Assembly (NCBI GenBank): GCA_030247855.1
Contig: JAPDRN010000139.1
Coordinates: forward strand, 21,171 to 85,170
DNA: 64,000 nt
Reading direction: 5' to 3'
DNA from: Knufia peltigerae
Taxonomy: Eukaryota; Ascomycota; Eurotiomycetes; Chaetothyriales; Trichomeriaceae
Positions within the stretch are counted from its first letter, which is position 1. Every line of letters starts with the position of its first letter. The position numbers and the translations under genes are program-made. Positions 21,955 to 33,405 of this stretch are shown here, piece after piece. Under the pieces are notes generated by a model, which saw only the letters and a program-made list of their open reading frames with translations, searched no databases and was not told where the DNA came from.

Positions 21955-22848
21955 ATGGCTTCCGGTATCCCATACACCCCCAAGCCTGCGACCGACATCT
22001 TTACCCCATATCAGACCGATATCAATCGACGAGAATGCAAGAGAATAGTGCCCATGCGAGTTCTCGCACTCGGTCTTGGCCGAACGGGCACTGCGTCGCT
22101 GCGAGCCGCCCTCAAAGAGTTGGGCTACACGGACACATACCACATGATGTCTGCGAGCGTTGAGAACCCGCCGGACTGCCTCTGCTGGATGGATGCCTTT
22201 GCGGCCAAGTACGAGGGCAAGGGCAAGTTCGGTCGTGAAGAGTGGGACGCCCTGTTCGGTCACTGCCAGGCCGTATGCGACTGGCCTGCGGTCGCCTTCG
22301 CCAAAGAATTGATCGAGGCCTACCCCGAGGCCAAGATCATCATCACAACTCGAGACGTCGACTCGTGGCACGCTTCCGTCATGAAGACGGTCAACTGGCG
22401 CGCGAACGACCCCGAGCTCAAGGCCGTCGCCAACTTCGACTGGGCCGCTGGACTATACCACCCCATGCTACGCAAATTCTGGAAGTACTTCTTCAACGAC
22501 GACTTCGAACAGTCAGGCAAAGAACGGTTCCACGACTACTACAAGGAGATCCGCGAACTAGTGCCTCCTGGAAAGTTGCTCGAGTACCGCGTCAGCTCTG
22601 GCTGGAGGCCTCTGTGCGAGTATCTCGGCGAGCCGATCCCCGACAAGCCATTCCCCCGGTCCAACGACGCAGACGGCTTCGTCCAACGATGTCGAACTCA
22701 GAACCGCAAGCAGATGATGAATGTCATCTTCCGCGCTTTGGTCGTTGGAGTACCAGTGGTCGCAACGGCGCTGTCTGCTACGTTTGCCTACACCCACTAC
22801 CTCCCCAAAGTGGCCCAGAACACTTCCCTGTTCACTGCAGCCTCCTGA
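21955..22848 (+). CDS. Sulfotransferase-like P-loop protein, C-terminal membrane anchor
   Basis: Single-exon gene of 297 aa, starting at an ATG in a CACAATGGC context. It belongs to the fungal sulfotransferase-like P-loop family (Sulfotransfer_4 type). MRVLALGLGRTGTASLRAAL near residue 34 is the PSB/P-loop that would bind the PAPS 5'-phosphosulfate. WPAVAFAKELIEAYPEAKII is followed by TTRDVDSWHASV, the equivalent of the 3'-phosphate-binding RD..S segment. RVSSGWRPLCEYLGEPIPDK with FPRSND is the conserved C-terminal block. A hydrophobic helix (ALVVGVPVVATALSATFAY) close to the C-terminus suggests tail anchoring. The acceptor is unknown; proteins of this family are widespread in Pezizomycotina and often misnamed as NAD-dependent epimerases. 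No paralogue lies in the window, but an arylsulfotransferase-type gene is the next gene downstream. Confidence 0.85.
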   Translation: MASGIPYTPKPATDIFTPYQTDINRRECKRIVPMRVLALGLGRTGTASLRAALKELGYTDTYHMMSASVENPPDCLCWMDAFAAKYEGKGKFGREEWDALFGHCQAVCDWPAVAFAKELIEAYPEAKIIITTRDVDSWHASVMKTVNWRANDPELKAVANFDWAAGLYHPMLRKFWKYFFNDDFEQSGKERFHDYYKEIRELVPPGKLLEYRVSSGWRPLCEYLGEPIPDKPFPRSNDADGFVQRCRTQNRKQMMNVIFRALVVGVPVVATALSATFAYTHYLPKVAQNTSLFTAAS

Positions 22849-24778
22849 TGAGAAGTCAAAGGAGGTGCAGCCGAGACAATTTTTCTTTATACTATCTTTA
22901 CTAGGGATGATCTGTATATAGCTAGGCGTTTGGATTGATTATGATTTTTGGTGTATACGGAGGTGGACTCCATCCATCAAAGTTGTCACGACACGAGTGA
23001 TGTACAGATTGCACACACCTCTCATTGTCAATCGCATTAATATTGGCGGGGACGGGATCTTCTCGAACAAAAAGGGTGAAGGGTTGGGAGTCGCTTTTGG
23101 ATCATGGTACTCGGTACAGTTCTTTGAACATACGCCATACAAGATAATGCGATAAGGCAGAAGTATGGGTAGTGAGTACATAGGTAGCCGCAGTATAAAG
23201 AAGTCAGGCTTCTTGACCCAAACACAGGAATCGGACAGAGTCTCACATCTTATCGAATTATGATCACTTGTTGATGCGTTTCGGGACCCGGGGAGAGGGA
23301 GTTTGGCATGCAAAAACGCAATCTTGACCTTGGGGCTCGGCTGTTGGACTCGTCGGTAACCCCCATCCAATGCTGGACAATTCGGCCGGGATGTGGCCAT
23401 GGCATTTTGTATTGTATTCTTGTTATCTCGCTTAAGACCCCGACGGGGGATGAGTCGGCAGCATGGAACAGAGATTTGATACGCGGACATTCTGACGGTT
23501 CAATCCATAGGAACATGCTCATTCGGCCATGTGCCCTACATAGGAGTCAAAGGGGAAGAAGTTTCAAGAGGCTCGACACAAAATCTGCACTGTAATCAGT
23601 CACGGTGAATTCTTGCACTCCATACCCCATGTGATTGCGTGTAGTCTTACGAGTCCTATGGGAATCTTTTTCCCTTTCCCACTCTCGTGCCTGGGAAGAG
23701 GTGACGAAGATCAAACTAGGGCACCTTAGGTACAAGTACGTAAAATAAAGCGGGCTCCGCTTTTCGGCAAGCCGAATGGCCATGGTTGATAAGCTTCTCT
23801 CCCCTACGGAGGCTACTGCGTACAGCTTTGACAGATCCATGATGGCGGGTTCGAACTGAGAGATGGAGCGAGGAGAAGAACTCAAAATGCTCCGATACCG
23901 AGTACTACTCACAGCCACCTCGATTTTCTAGGTGAGATCTCCAAGGGTACTTCGTGGCACGGTATGTAGGTTGTACTGCTGACTCGTCCCCGTACAGAAC
24001 CACCTCATCGGTCCAGATTACGAAACACCCAGCCTTGTTACAGATTGAACATGTCATACTCCTTACTGTAGGGACAATGAAGGTGCTCGTACTGTACAGA
24101 TCTCTCTTATCTGTTCAAACATCTACTCGTGCAATAAGGTTCATTAGTCTCTGGAAGTCTGTGTGTCGCTAGTTGTCGATGACTTCAGCTTCTCCTTCGC
24201 AGTCCGGACGACGAGCACGAGAGCATCCGTGCACTTCTCCCAACACAATATTCAGCCAGATATTGAGTTTTCCTTTTTTTTTGGTTGCGACCTTTCAGGG
24301 TTGAATTTTACATGTTCCTCCTGGCCTCATATTGTTATCAACAGTAAATACTCCGTAGGTGCTGACAACTCGTCACTACGGAGTACTCCCCACCGCATAT
24401 CCGGCACCCACGGCCTGATCCTTCTCCGGCGCCAACTTTCGGAGGGCTGTTCTAAGTAACTTGGCATCGCTTTCCAAGTGCTGAGTACCGAGAGAACTGG
24501 ATCCAGCTCCATCCACTTTGAAGTGATTGCCCAGCCCGCCTTTTCACTCGTGACAAACGGGGTTTTTTTGGTGTCTACAGCAAGCTACTCCCGTAATCAG
24601 CATCAGCAACTACTATTCAGACCTTCCGCGTTTGGCGTTTGATTTGACTGCCCATCAGACTGGCTTGGTTTGATTCTGTTTGACAGTTCACGACCATCCT
24701 CTACTAGTTGTCTGTCCTCTAGCGACGAGAGGTCGAATTGGCTTCCATGCTGCACCCGTACCCGGCACACGAGCTGTC
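22849..24778. other. Intergenic DNA, no gene recognised
   Basis: A 183-codon minus-strand open frame (22939-23490) has no ATG-supported start or recognisable composition and is not called. ACTCCGTA/TACGGAGT and GTACTC palindromes occur at 24346-24390. The right end is the promoter of the arylsulfotransferase gene. Confidence 0.5.
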
Positions 24779-26875
24779 ATGAGGCTCTCGGCGCCTTGTC
24801 ACGCGATCGGATGGTGGTGGTTGTTTTTGTCTTTCTTGTTCGCTGGGAGGACGGGGGCCGATGATAACAGCTCACAACCCATCTCAATCTTCCGTTCGGT
24901 GAGTCGCCAACCGCTGTCACACCCTCGTGATCCATTGACGGGCACTGACTCTATGTTGTGGTGATACAGAGGCCGGACCTAGTATCGCCTATTCTTACAG
25001 TCTTCACGAGGATTCCTGAGAAGCAGTCTCCAGGGTATTACTTCGTATCGCCGTATCAGCAAATCCAGGAATCCGTGCACATTTACGATAATGACGCAGT
25101 ACGTACTCTCCATAGATATCCTTTTGCTTGAACAGAATCATTGATCGTGCTGACTTTGGACGTTTTTACAGAACCTGGTGTACAGTGGATTTGGAAGCGC
25201 CGGACCTGGCATCTCTCACGCACCTCAAACATGCATGTACAAAGGGGAGGTCCACCTGTGCTTCTACCAAGGCACCCAGATGCTCGGCTGGGGCCACGGC
25301 CATGGCATCATCATGGACAAACATTACCGGATCGTAAAATCCGTCGAACCTGGAAGCTATCAGGCATCCTCGGACATGCACGAATTCAAGTTGATCGAAG
25401 ACGGCAAGTCGGCGCTGTTGACCCAGTATCTCCGCAGTGTCTATGATCTATGTCCCTGGAATCTTTGCGACGGTCTCGGCTACATCCAAGAAGGAGCGTT
25501 CCAGGAAGTCGACGTCGACTCGGGCAAAGTCGTGTTCGAATGGAGGAGTCTGGACCACGTTGATCCTTCCGAGAGCTATGTCGACCCATCCACCACCGAA
25601 ATCAGCGGCACTGGCGAAGCACCCGGGAGTCCTTGGGATTACTTCCACATCAACTCGATCGACAAGAACGAGGATGGCGACTACTTGATTTCGGCGCGTC
25701 ACGTCTCGGCGGTATACAAAATTTCCGGCGTCGACGGTCATGTCATCTGGCGGCTGAACGGCGCCAAGTCAGACTACCATCTCGATGGCTTTTCGTTCTC
25801 GTCCCAGCACGACGCGCGATTCATCTCCGAAAACAAGACACACACCGTCCTCTCGCTGTTTGACAACGGATCGAACGGCTTCAACCAGACTCAGCCACAT
25901 TCGACCGGTCAGATCATCAGTCTCGATCACCAAACCAAGGTCGCCACCTGTCTGTTGAACCTGGACCCTCCGTTCATCGATGGCCACGCCCACATCTCCA
26001 AGTCGCAGGGCAATTTTCAGCAGTTGCCGGATGGCAACATCATCATGGGATGGGGCAACGATGCCTTTTGGACCGAATACACGTCCGACGGGGAGATTGT
26101 CTTCTACGGCGCCCTCGGCTGGAGGAACGTGATGAATTACCGGGTGCACAAGTTCGACAACTGGGTCGGACTGCCGTTGACCAAGCCGGCACTGTGGACC
26201 TACTCCAAGGCCGGAGACGAGATGATGATGTACGTTTCGTGGAACGGCGCGACCGAGGTCAAGTCGTGGCGCCTGTACGGCGCGGATTCCAGAGACGGGC
26301 CGTGGAAAGAGATTGTTGAGAATGGGCCAAAGACCGGGTTTGAAACCATCCTCCGACACGAGTCGACGTACACGTTCGTCTACGCGGAGGCCCTGGACAA
26401 GAACGGCCTGGTTCTGGGTGCGTCGGCCGCCGAAAGGGTCTTCACTCCGCCCGTGCAGATGCTCGAATATTGTGACGACCTCGCGTGTCGTTTCATGCCC
26501 AGCGACGAAGAGCGTGAGCAGGAGCGCCAACGAAAGGCCGAGGAGCAGAGGCAACGCGAGGAGGAAGAACGACTCGCGACACAACGGGCCACCGAAAACC
26601 GGGAGCGAGCGAGGGAGCGAGCGAAGAAGCGAGCTGAAATGTACGGTGGCGCTTTAGGCGGTCTGGCCGCACTGATCATCCTGATTATCGTCCTCGCCAC
26701 GAGGAATTTTGTCTCTCGCCCGGTTCATGCCCTGGTCCACCGAGCCTACGGCACCATTCGGACCAAGATGGGCAAGGCCGATGCGAGAGCCGTGGGCGTG
26801 GGTGTTGGCTACAAGGCACTTCCTCTGGAAGAACAAGACGGTGTCAGAGTTCCCATCATCTCGGACCCTTCATGA
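24779..26875 (+). CDS. Arylsulfotransferase (ASST)-type membrane protein
   Basis: Predicted 650 aa protein from three exons, 24779-24898, 24970-25098 and 25172-26875, all joined in phase 0 (GTGAGT and GTACGT donors). The N-terminus MRLSAPCHAIGWWWLFLSFL is a signal peptide. The body matches the fungal arylsulfotransferase family, a six-bladed propeller: FRS-RPDLVSPILTVF, PGYYFVSPYQQ, HGHGIIMDKHYRIVKSV, DMHEFKLIEDGKSALLTQYL, EWRSLDHVDPSES, DYFHINSIDKNEDGDYLISA, then VIWRLNGAKSDYHLDGFSFS-SQHDAR and DGNIIMGWGNDAFWTEYTSD. The C-terminus holds a highly charged E/R/Q coiled-coil-like stretch, one TM helix (GLAALIILIIVLA) and a short tail, so it should be a type I surface or secretory-pathway protein. 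Bacterial ASSTs transfer sulfate between phenols; the activity of fungal members is not established. Confidence 0.88.
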
Positions 26876-29689
26876 CATCTGGAATGGAATGTTGTTGATA
26901 ACGGGCATGTACAAAGTATACACAGTATACAATGTATATGGAAACGGCCCTCTCCAAGGGGCAAATCAAGCTGGACTCGACTCATCTCGGCGATTTGTTT
27001 TTCACGGAGTATGAATGCGGACGGGGTGAGAGGTTAACGTACCCATATGCAGATGGACACGGAGTGTGGCCCAGACTTATTTTATTAATACTGGATATAT
27101 AATGAACGACGTGACGACACTTATCATCATGTGCAGTATCTACTTTCTTTTCCTGCCTGTTCACTCCGTACGTTGACTGTCTTTCACCGTGGGAGGGATT
27201 TGTCTCGGATTCGCCCACTTGTCGCGTCTCAATAGTCAACCATAAAGGAGTCGACGATATGTGCACGTGGTGTCTCTACACGGGTGTGAAGCCATGTCCA
27301 TGTCCGGAAATCGTTGCGAAAAAAATACAAGCTCCAAACTAACACGAACAAGCAACTCGAAATACGGAGTACCTGTTACTCCATAGTGGCCAGTTGCAGG
27401 ATACAGAGATCCGCATTGTCATTACAGTTGAATTACACCCTGTCTCGTATTATTCTCCTCTCACCCCGATCGATGCACGGATAACTCAACAAGTAGATCA
27501 TAAGGGGTCCTCTTCGCGACGTTTGCTCTTCCCGTTTTTTTTTTTTGGATGCGGCTCTTCGGCTGTGCTACTTGGTTATGCCGAGTTTCCCGGCTTGACG
27601 TTTCCCTTCCTCCTCCCCCTCCTCCTCCTTTCTGCCACTCGTAGTCGCTTTGTCCCTGTCACTGTCACTTGTCACCAAGAAGAAGGAGAAGAGGAAGAAG
27701 GGGGAAAAATGCCACATGGTCTTTTTATCCGTGCTCCACACAGAAACTAGTACACTGTACGGTAGATGGGAAGTGGCACTGTGCTCGTACCAAAAATTTA
27801 GTATGTACCGAGTACTCCGTACAAAAGACAAGACGAACTACTACCGAGAGTCTCTCTCGGCCAGAGTTGTAGCGAAAAGGAGTGAGAGGGGGGAAAGGAT
27901 GGTTGTGACCACGCATTTCACAGCCGAGGGATCCACACACAGTCAGTACATCGTCGTGGATGTGTAATTAATGAGCACGCAGTACAACCTGTAACGTGCC
28001 GCGGCCACGAGGCTTTTCTGTACAAGTTGCTGTTGTTGTGGTGTAATTGTGTAACGACGAGATCCAGCCACTTGCGAAGGACTGCAGTGTACGAGTACAG
28101 TAGAGATGTCTACGTGGATGAGGACGACATCTGGCAGATAAATTGCGTACACCTGGCCACGCCCGTGTTTTTTTAACTTTTTGAAAAGAGTGTCGAGTAT
28201 GAGGTGATTCGTAATTGTACTCGTACTGTAGAGGCAGTTGTGGAATCTTATTTGCCCAATGTTGACTAGGTACCTAGACACACTTGTCAGTTGCGAGACG
28301 ACACAGAAAAGGCTTTTGATTGTTGTTGAGACGACACGACAGGCTTGGCCCCATTTCCGATATACAGAATGGAGTACCTACAGCACGGAGTCTTGGGCCA
28401 AACGCCTCCACGAGTACGACGGTAGGGGTATGGAGATGGGTTCTCCTGAGTGGACGAAATGTCTTGACAAGTTGGCAAATTTGATCGTATGGAAAACTCA
28501 TAGGTACCCTGCTCGAGTCGATGATTCTAATATATATACTCCGGTATATAGTTTACCTACAGTAGATCCCATTTTGGTTATCGATAAAGAAAAAGAAAGA
28601 GGATGACTTAGGTACTTTTATACGGAAGTGTTCGAACAATTGTGCCCGTAGCGAGGTTTGTGTTCGTCAGAGTACTCCGTATGGGCTACGGGGAGTACAA
28701 CATTTCTAGCGTCTTCCAAGCCCTCTAAACCAGCTACGGAGTACGGAGTACTCCCGTATGAAGAGCCGCAATCTCTGGGGGCCGAAATGGCTCTCAACGA
28801 TCGCCCCAAGGATCAGTTTCGTGTGTGGGACCTTTCAAAAAAAAGTGTCGTGGGTGGGAAGCCCCAAGAAACTTGACAGGTTGTTACAGGTACCTAGTAA
28901 TAATAATGGACAGGGAACGGGAGTGTCTACCCTCATTTCCAAAAGGCTCGTCAATCATCATGGGATCCATCCGTGCGACTAATCGTACTCCGTATGAGCC
29001 CCAAAGAGAAGACCGTGCGAGACGAAACCCTTTCCACGGTTGATATGTAAAATACCTTGTAGGGGCACCTAGGAGGACCGAGTACAGCCACCCCTCCTAC
29101 GCGCGGTCCATTAGGTACCTTTAGGTACTCGTAGGCTGTAGCGTGGCGCCAGGGTATTGAACCTACTGTCCCTAGAATACGTACCCCGAAGGCGTGTTGA
29201 CGTATGTCCTTCCCACACCCAGCGCTCGAATCTCAAACCTTACAGCACTCCATTCGTACCCAGGTAAACCTGATTCTCCATCCATCTGTCACTCCAAGAA
29301 GTTACTGCCGACCTTCGGCTTCGTCCATGTCGATTGTCTTTCCAACACTCTATCGGTACTTTCTTGCCACATTGACACCGCGCTGTCTCTTCAGTGCTAG
29401 AGTTGTACTTTTCTACACGTCCCTTCAAGGACGAAGCCATACAAGCACTGGACTGCTGCTCGTGTGGATTAAAAAAGAGAGATCACCCTCTAAACGCATC
29501 ACAATCGGGAAACCGCAACGAGGCACACGACGATCACGAACGAGACGACCGACCACACCTCCTCTCCCCATCCTTACCCCGATCTGCGAACCGATCCCAC
29601 CTCTTGACAGATGATGCTTCACTATTATATAAAACAATAATACTGTACCCAAATTCTTAGGAGAGGCGTTACCGGCCCCGAAAAAGAAT
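26876..29689. other. Long intergenic region rich in GTAC-containing palindromes
   Basis: About 2.8 kb without a convincing gene. It contains many copies of ACTCCGTA/TACGGAGT and GTACTCGTA/TACGAGTAC motifs (near 27166, 27361, 27806, 28090, 28215, 28672, 28735, 28986 and 29126) and GGTACCTA variants, plus T-rich and A/G-rich tracts at 27535-27545 and 27676-27712. The open frame at 28238-28606 has no ATG and no family match. Confidence 0.55.
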
Positions 29690-31315
29690 ATGGCACGAGA
29701 CACAGAAAGGCAGGCCCCAAGGCCCGCTGGTCCGCCATCCTGGTCCTCGATACCGAACAAGTTCCAAATCTTTCTGCTGTTCTCCGTCCGATTCGTCGAC
29801 TTCTTTCAACAGGCGGCCCTGCAAGCGTACATGTTTTACCAACTCAAGTCCTTCACGCCCGATGCACCAGACAGCGAAATCTCCTTCGAGGCCGGCGTGC
29901 TGCAGGGTGTCTTTACCGCCGCCCAGGTCTTCACTGGCATATTATGGGGAAGAGTGGCGGACTCTCCGGCCTTTGGTCGCAAAACCGTGCTTCTGTTCGG
30001 GCTGGTTGGACAAGGAATCAGCTGCATCGGCGTCGCCTTCTCCAGAAGTTTCGGCGCGGCGGCCGTCTGGCGGTGCTTGGGCGGTGCAGTCAACGCGACC
30101 GTGGGCGGCGCAAGAACATCTCTCGCCGAGAGTACAGAGAAGAAGTACCACTCGAGGACATTCTTGATCCTGCCTTTGGCGTGGAATGTGGCAAACATAT
30201 TTGGCCCGCTGTTCGGCGGCCTCATGTCGGACCCTGTGTACAATTATCCAGGTCTTTTTGGGCAGGATTCGACGTTTGGTGGCGCCGACGGGGTTTCGTG
30301 GCTCAACAAGTTCCCCTATGCGGCGCCAAACCTGTGCTGCGCATTCGTGCTGTTCGCAGATGCCGTGCTGATCTATCTCGGCCTGCGCGAGACTCTTGCA
30401 GCGAAGCGCTTCTCCCGTGACCGCGGCATCGAACTGGCGGAGAACCTGCGTTATCGCTTGAACAGGATCATCTTTCAGCGCTTCGGATATAGTCAGATCG
30501 GCCAACAGGTCCAAGGCCCGGACACACTGGACGACGAGAACATGCCGTCGAGTACGCCGCTCACGCCCCTCCCGCCCAAGGAAGTCGACAACAGCAATCC
30601 GTCTAGTTCGAAAGAACCGCCTCGGCCGTCGGAGGCGTACAGACCAGCACCGCCCTTCTACCACGCCCTCACCCCGAACGTGCTCATGGTTCTTTCCACC
30701 GTCGCCATCATGGATTTCCAAATGGGTGGCTTTGCTCAACTGTGGACGGTTTTTCTGTCCTCGGCTCGACGAACAGACGAGGAACTTGCGACTATTCGAC
30801 TGCCGTTCTATTTCACCGGTGGTCTGCAATTCTCACTCCCGACGATCGGTCTGGCCATGTCCATTCTCGGCTTTGTGGGAATAATTCTCCAACTCACCCT
30901 GTATCCCACGATCAACGCGAGGTTTGGTCTTCTTCGGTCGTTCCGATGGTCGCTCCTGGTGTTTCCGATGGCCTATGCCCTCGCGCCGTACCTTTCCCTG
31001 CTGATAAACCACACCCTCTTGCTCTGGATCGCCATCGTGGTCGTGGTGGTGCTGCAGGTCGCGGCTCGCACTTTTGCCATTCCAGGTTCAGTGTTGCTCA
31101 TCAACAACTCAAGTCCCGGGCCACAGCTCCTAGGCACGATTCATGGCATGGGCGCCGCGACCTCGAGTGCGTTTAGGACGATCGGTCCCATCGCCGCGGG
31201 CCATTGGTACGGTCGCGGGTTGGAAAAGGGTGTCGTTGGTTGGGCGTGGTGGTGGTTGGCATTTGTTAGTTTGTTGGGAGTGATACCAAGTTTATGGGCC
31301 AGAGATGGGACATGA
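29690..31315 (+). CDS. MFS transporter (ZIFL/tetracycline-resistance-like)
   Basis: Single-exon 541 aa membrane transporter of the major facilitator superfamily. The N-terminal half has FQIFLLFSVRFVDFFQQAAL, GVLQGVFTAAQVFTGILWGR-VADSPAFGRKTVL (the MFS loop 2-3 signature G-x-x-x-D-x-x-x-R-K) and a proton-antiporter-like ARTSLAESTEKKYHSRTFLI plus NVANIFGPLFGGLMSDP. A long Pro/Ser-rich cytosolic loop (about residues 270-320) separates the halves. Helices 7-12 follow from NVLMVLSTVAIMDFQMGGFA to the end. The layout resembles fungal homologues of yeast Ycr023c and plant ZIFL proteins. Substrate unknown. It is unrelated in detail to the two MFS genes of the decaying cluster. The start is the first ATG (AATATGGC). 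Confidence 0.88.
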   Translation: MARDTERQAPRPAGPPSWSSIPNKFQIFLLFSVRFVDFFQQAALQAYMFYQLKSFTPDAPDSEISFEAGVLQGVFTAAQVFTGILWGRVADSPAFGRKTVLLFGLVGQGISCIGVAFSRSFGAAAVWRCLGGAVNATVGGARTSLAESTEKKYHSRTFLILPLAWNVANIFGPLFGGLMSDPVYNYPGLFGQDSTFGGADGVSWLNKFPYAAPNLCCAFVLFADAVLIYLGLRETLAAKRFSRDRGIELAENLRYRLNRIIFQRFGYSQIGQQVQGPDTLDDENMPSSTPLTPLPPKEVDNSNPSSSKEPPRPSEAYRPAPPFYHALTPNVLMVLSTVAIMDFQMGGFAQLWTVFLSSARRTDEELATIRLPFYFTGGLQFSLPTIGLAMSILGFVGIILQLTLYPTINARFGLLRSFRWSLLVFPMAYALAPYLSLLINHTLLLWIAIVVVVVLQVAARTFAIPGSVLLINNSSPGPQLLGTIHGMGAATSSAFRTIGPIAAGHWYGRGLEKGVVGWAWWWLAFVSLLGVIPSLWARDGT

Positions 31316-32136
31316 TCTGTAATTTTTTTTTCCGCCGCAATCTCTTGCTTCGTCTCACTTACCTTAGGTATGTGTGACATGTTAGATGGGCAGATGTAGG
31401 TACTAATGAATCTATACTATAAAACATGAGTCTTGCCGCGGAAGCGCGAGAGATTGATGAGTGAATGGGGACATGAATAGATGAGATGGGTAGTACTCGT
31501 ACCCAACCTACTTTTTCTGAAAAATAGGTAAGATTTTTGCAAAGAGCCGTAGAATTTCACTTCTCAAGGGAACCTTTGGGGGCTACTGTAATATCATTCA
31601 ACTAGGTCAGTAAGTACGAGTATAGGAGTGGCATGTATACCCCGTACACCCTACCTGGATTCGATACGGAAACGGAGTAAGGCCACCATCCATTCGTATT
31701 GCTCGGTAGGAACGAATGGCAGTCCTATCATCTTACCAGGATCGATCGTTCCAACGGCCCGGCAGATCTTTATTGAAAGCTTTTCTCTGGCATAATAAGG
31801 CCCTCCATCGTACCTGAGGTAGGTAGGTGGTGACAATACTGACTACATGACTAGGGGACTAGAGGACTACAAGACTGTTTGCCTCCCTAGGTATAGGACT
31901 GGGTTGCGTCTTTCTTCGTCCCTTGCGATCAGGCCAGCATCTCATCATCATCAAACTCTTGACAGTATTTCAAACTTGAGCGATCCACATAGGAGGATAA
32001 TACCGGACAAAGTCCACCTCTCTACCCGAGTGAAAGATAAACCGTATGCGAGATCACTCAGTTGCTGCCACCTCTAAAAGTTACATCAACGGGACAAACA
32101 AGAGAATAGTTCTTTTCTTTTTTACTTCGAGTCGCC
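31316..32136. other. Intergenic region
   Basis: 3' flank of the MFS gene and 5' flank of the NmrA-like gene. It contains GTACTCGTAC near 31494 and TACGAGTAT near 31615. No coding frame recognised. Confidence 0.5.
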
Positions 32137-33359
32137 ATGAATACCGAGCACAAAGTCAAGACGACAAAGGTGGCCGTGGTGGGTGTAAGTCATCTACAAT
32201 TTCATCAATCCCCCGTTTTTGAATACCCGAATAACTCGATGTGCTCCCGTACGTCCGTCCGTCCTTGCCCATCATGTATAAGTCAAAAACGTCCTTTTTA
32301 GCGGTTTGAGCCAAAAAGAGAAAAAGAAAAGACCCAGCTACTAATTCTCAGTTGACGAAAATCAAAAATTAGCCCAACGGCAATCTCGGAAAATACGTCG
32401 TCCCGGCCCTCGTGGCAGCAGGGTTCGAGATCACCCTCGTGACCAGAACGGCGTCCAAGGCTGAAGAACTCAAACGATCCATCATCGTCCAGGGAGGAGG
32501 AGGAGGAGGAGACACCGCCGACACCGCCGACACCGCCAACTCTGACGACGCCAAAGACGGTGCCGTCGTCGTCATCCACGTCGTACAAGGAGACTACACG
32601 TCCGCCGCGAGTCTCGCGAAAAGCCTCAAGGGCCACGACTCGGTCGTGAGCTTGCTGAACCGCGACCAGACGGCGGCTCAGATCCAGCTCGTGGACGCCG
32701 TCCTCGCGGCCGGGGTCCCGCACATTGTCCCGGCTGCGTTTGGGGTCGACACGAGCCGGCCGGAGGTTCGAGCCCTGCCTCACCTGGCCGTCGCCTACGT
32801 CAAGTCGGAAGACCACCTTCGCGACGCGATCGAGAGGGCCGACGGCGCCACGACCTTCACGGGCATCCACAACGGGGCGTTCCTCGAATGGATCTTCAAG
32901 TTCAACTACGTCATCAACCTCGTCGGTAAAGGGGATGAAGACGAACCGTCGACCATCTTCGACCAAGGCGACGTGCGCATGAGCGCCAGTTCGATGTGGG
33001 ACATCGGCAAGGCCGTCGCGGTGGCGGTGGCGAGACGAAACGAAGTGGCCTTCAGGAACAAATTCCTCCTCATGCACAACGTCACATTTTCGCAAAACGA
33101 GTTGTTGGGATACGCCAAAGACACTCTCCCGGACAAACCGTGGCCGATTGTGAGGGTTGATACGTTGGAGGCGGAGAGGAAGAGTCAGGAAGAGTTTGAT
33201 TCCGGGAACAGAGCCCCAGTGGCCATGCACGGTTTTTTTCAGAGAGCCTTCTTTGGCAAAGGGTTGGGATTCTTCCCGGAGACTGACAATGCATTGTTGG
33301 GGGTGGAAGAGCACGACGGGGAGTGGTTGAAGGATATGGTCCGAACACAGCTTGTTTGA
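32137..33359 (+). CDS. NmrA-like / isoflavone-reductase-like Rossmann protein
   Basis: Two exons, 32137-32184 and 32373-33359, joined in phase 0 across a 188 nt intron, encode 344 aa. The junction creates KVAVVG-PNGNLGKYVVPAL, the glycine-rich NAD(P)-binding motif, which neither exon has alone. It continues FEITLVTRTASKAEELK (second strand and start of the helix that selects the cofactor), VVSLLNRDQTAAQIQLVDAV, GVPHIVPAAFGVDTSRPEVR and TGIHNGAFLEWIFKF, all typical of the NmrA/PCBER atypical short-chain dehydrogenase family. A Gly run followed by three ADT repeats (codons around 32500-32545) is an insertion from a trinucleotide tract. Members act either as NADP-sensing regulators or as reductases; which applies is not visible. 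The intron is long for this window. Confidence 0.85.
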
Positions 33360-33405
33360 TTGAGGATTTATATCATGATAAGTTGAGCCTTTGCTAGTTG
33401 CTGGA

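Noticed and set aside
22939..23490. 183-codon minus-strand frame in the 22.8-24.8 kb gap
   Set aside because: No ATG near the start, no domain and no splice sites; its composition looks like chance.
23845..23870. GGTTCGAAC-like tRNA T-loop
   Set aside because: The flanking bases do not form a T-arm or acceptor stem; no tRNA could be folded by eye.
25769..26584. 271-codon minus-strand frame opposite the arylsulfotransferase gene
   Set aside because: Composition follows the complement of the plus-strand codons; no recognisable domain.
27535..27712. T-rich and A/G-rich tracts as a possible retroelement end
   Set aside because: No reverse transcriptase, integrase, LTR-like pair or target-site duplication seen nearby.
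28238..28606. 122-codon plus-strand frame in the palindrome-rich gap
   Set aside because: Begins at GTG, no ATG in the first 60 codons that would leave a credible protein, and no homologous pattern.
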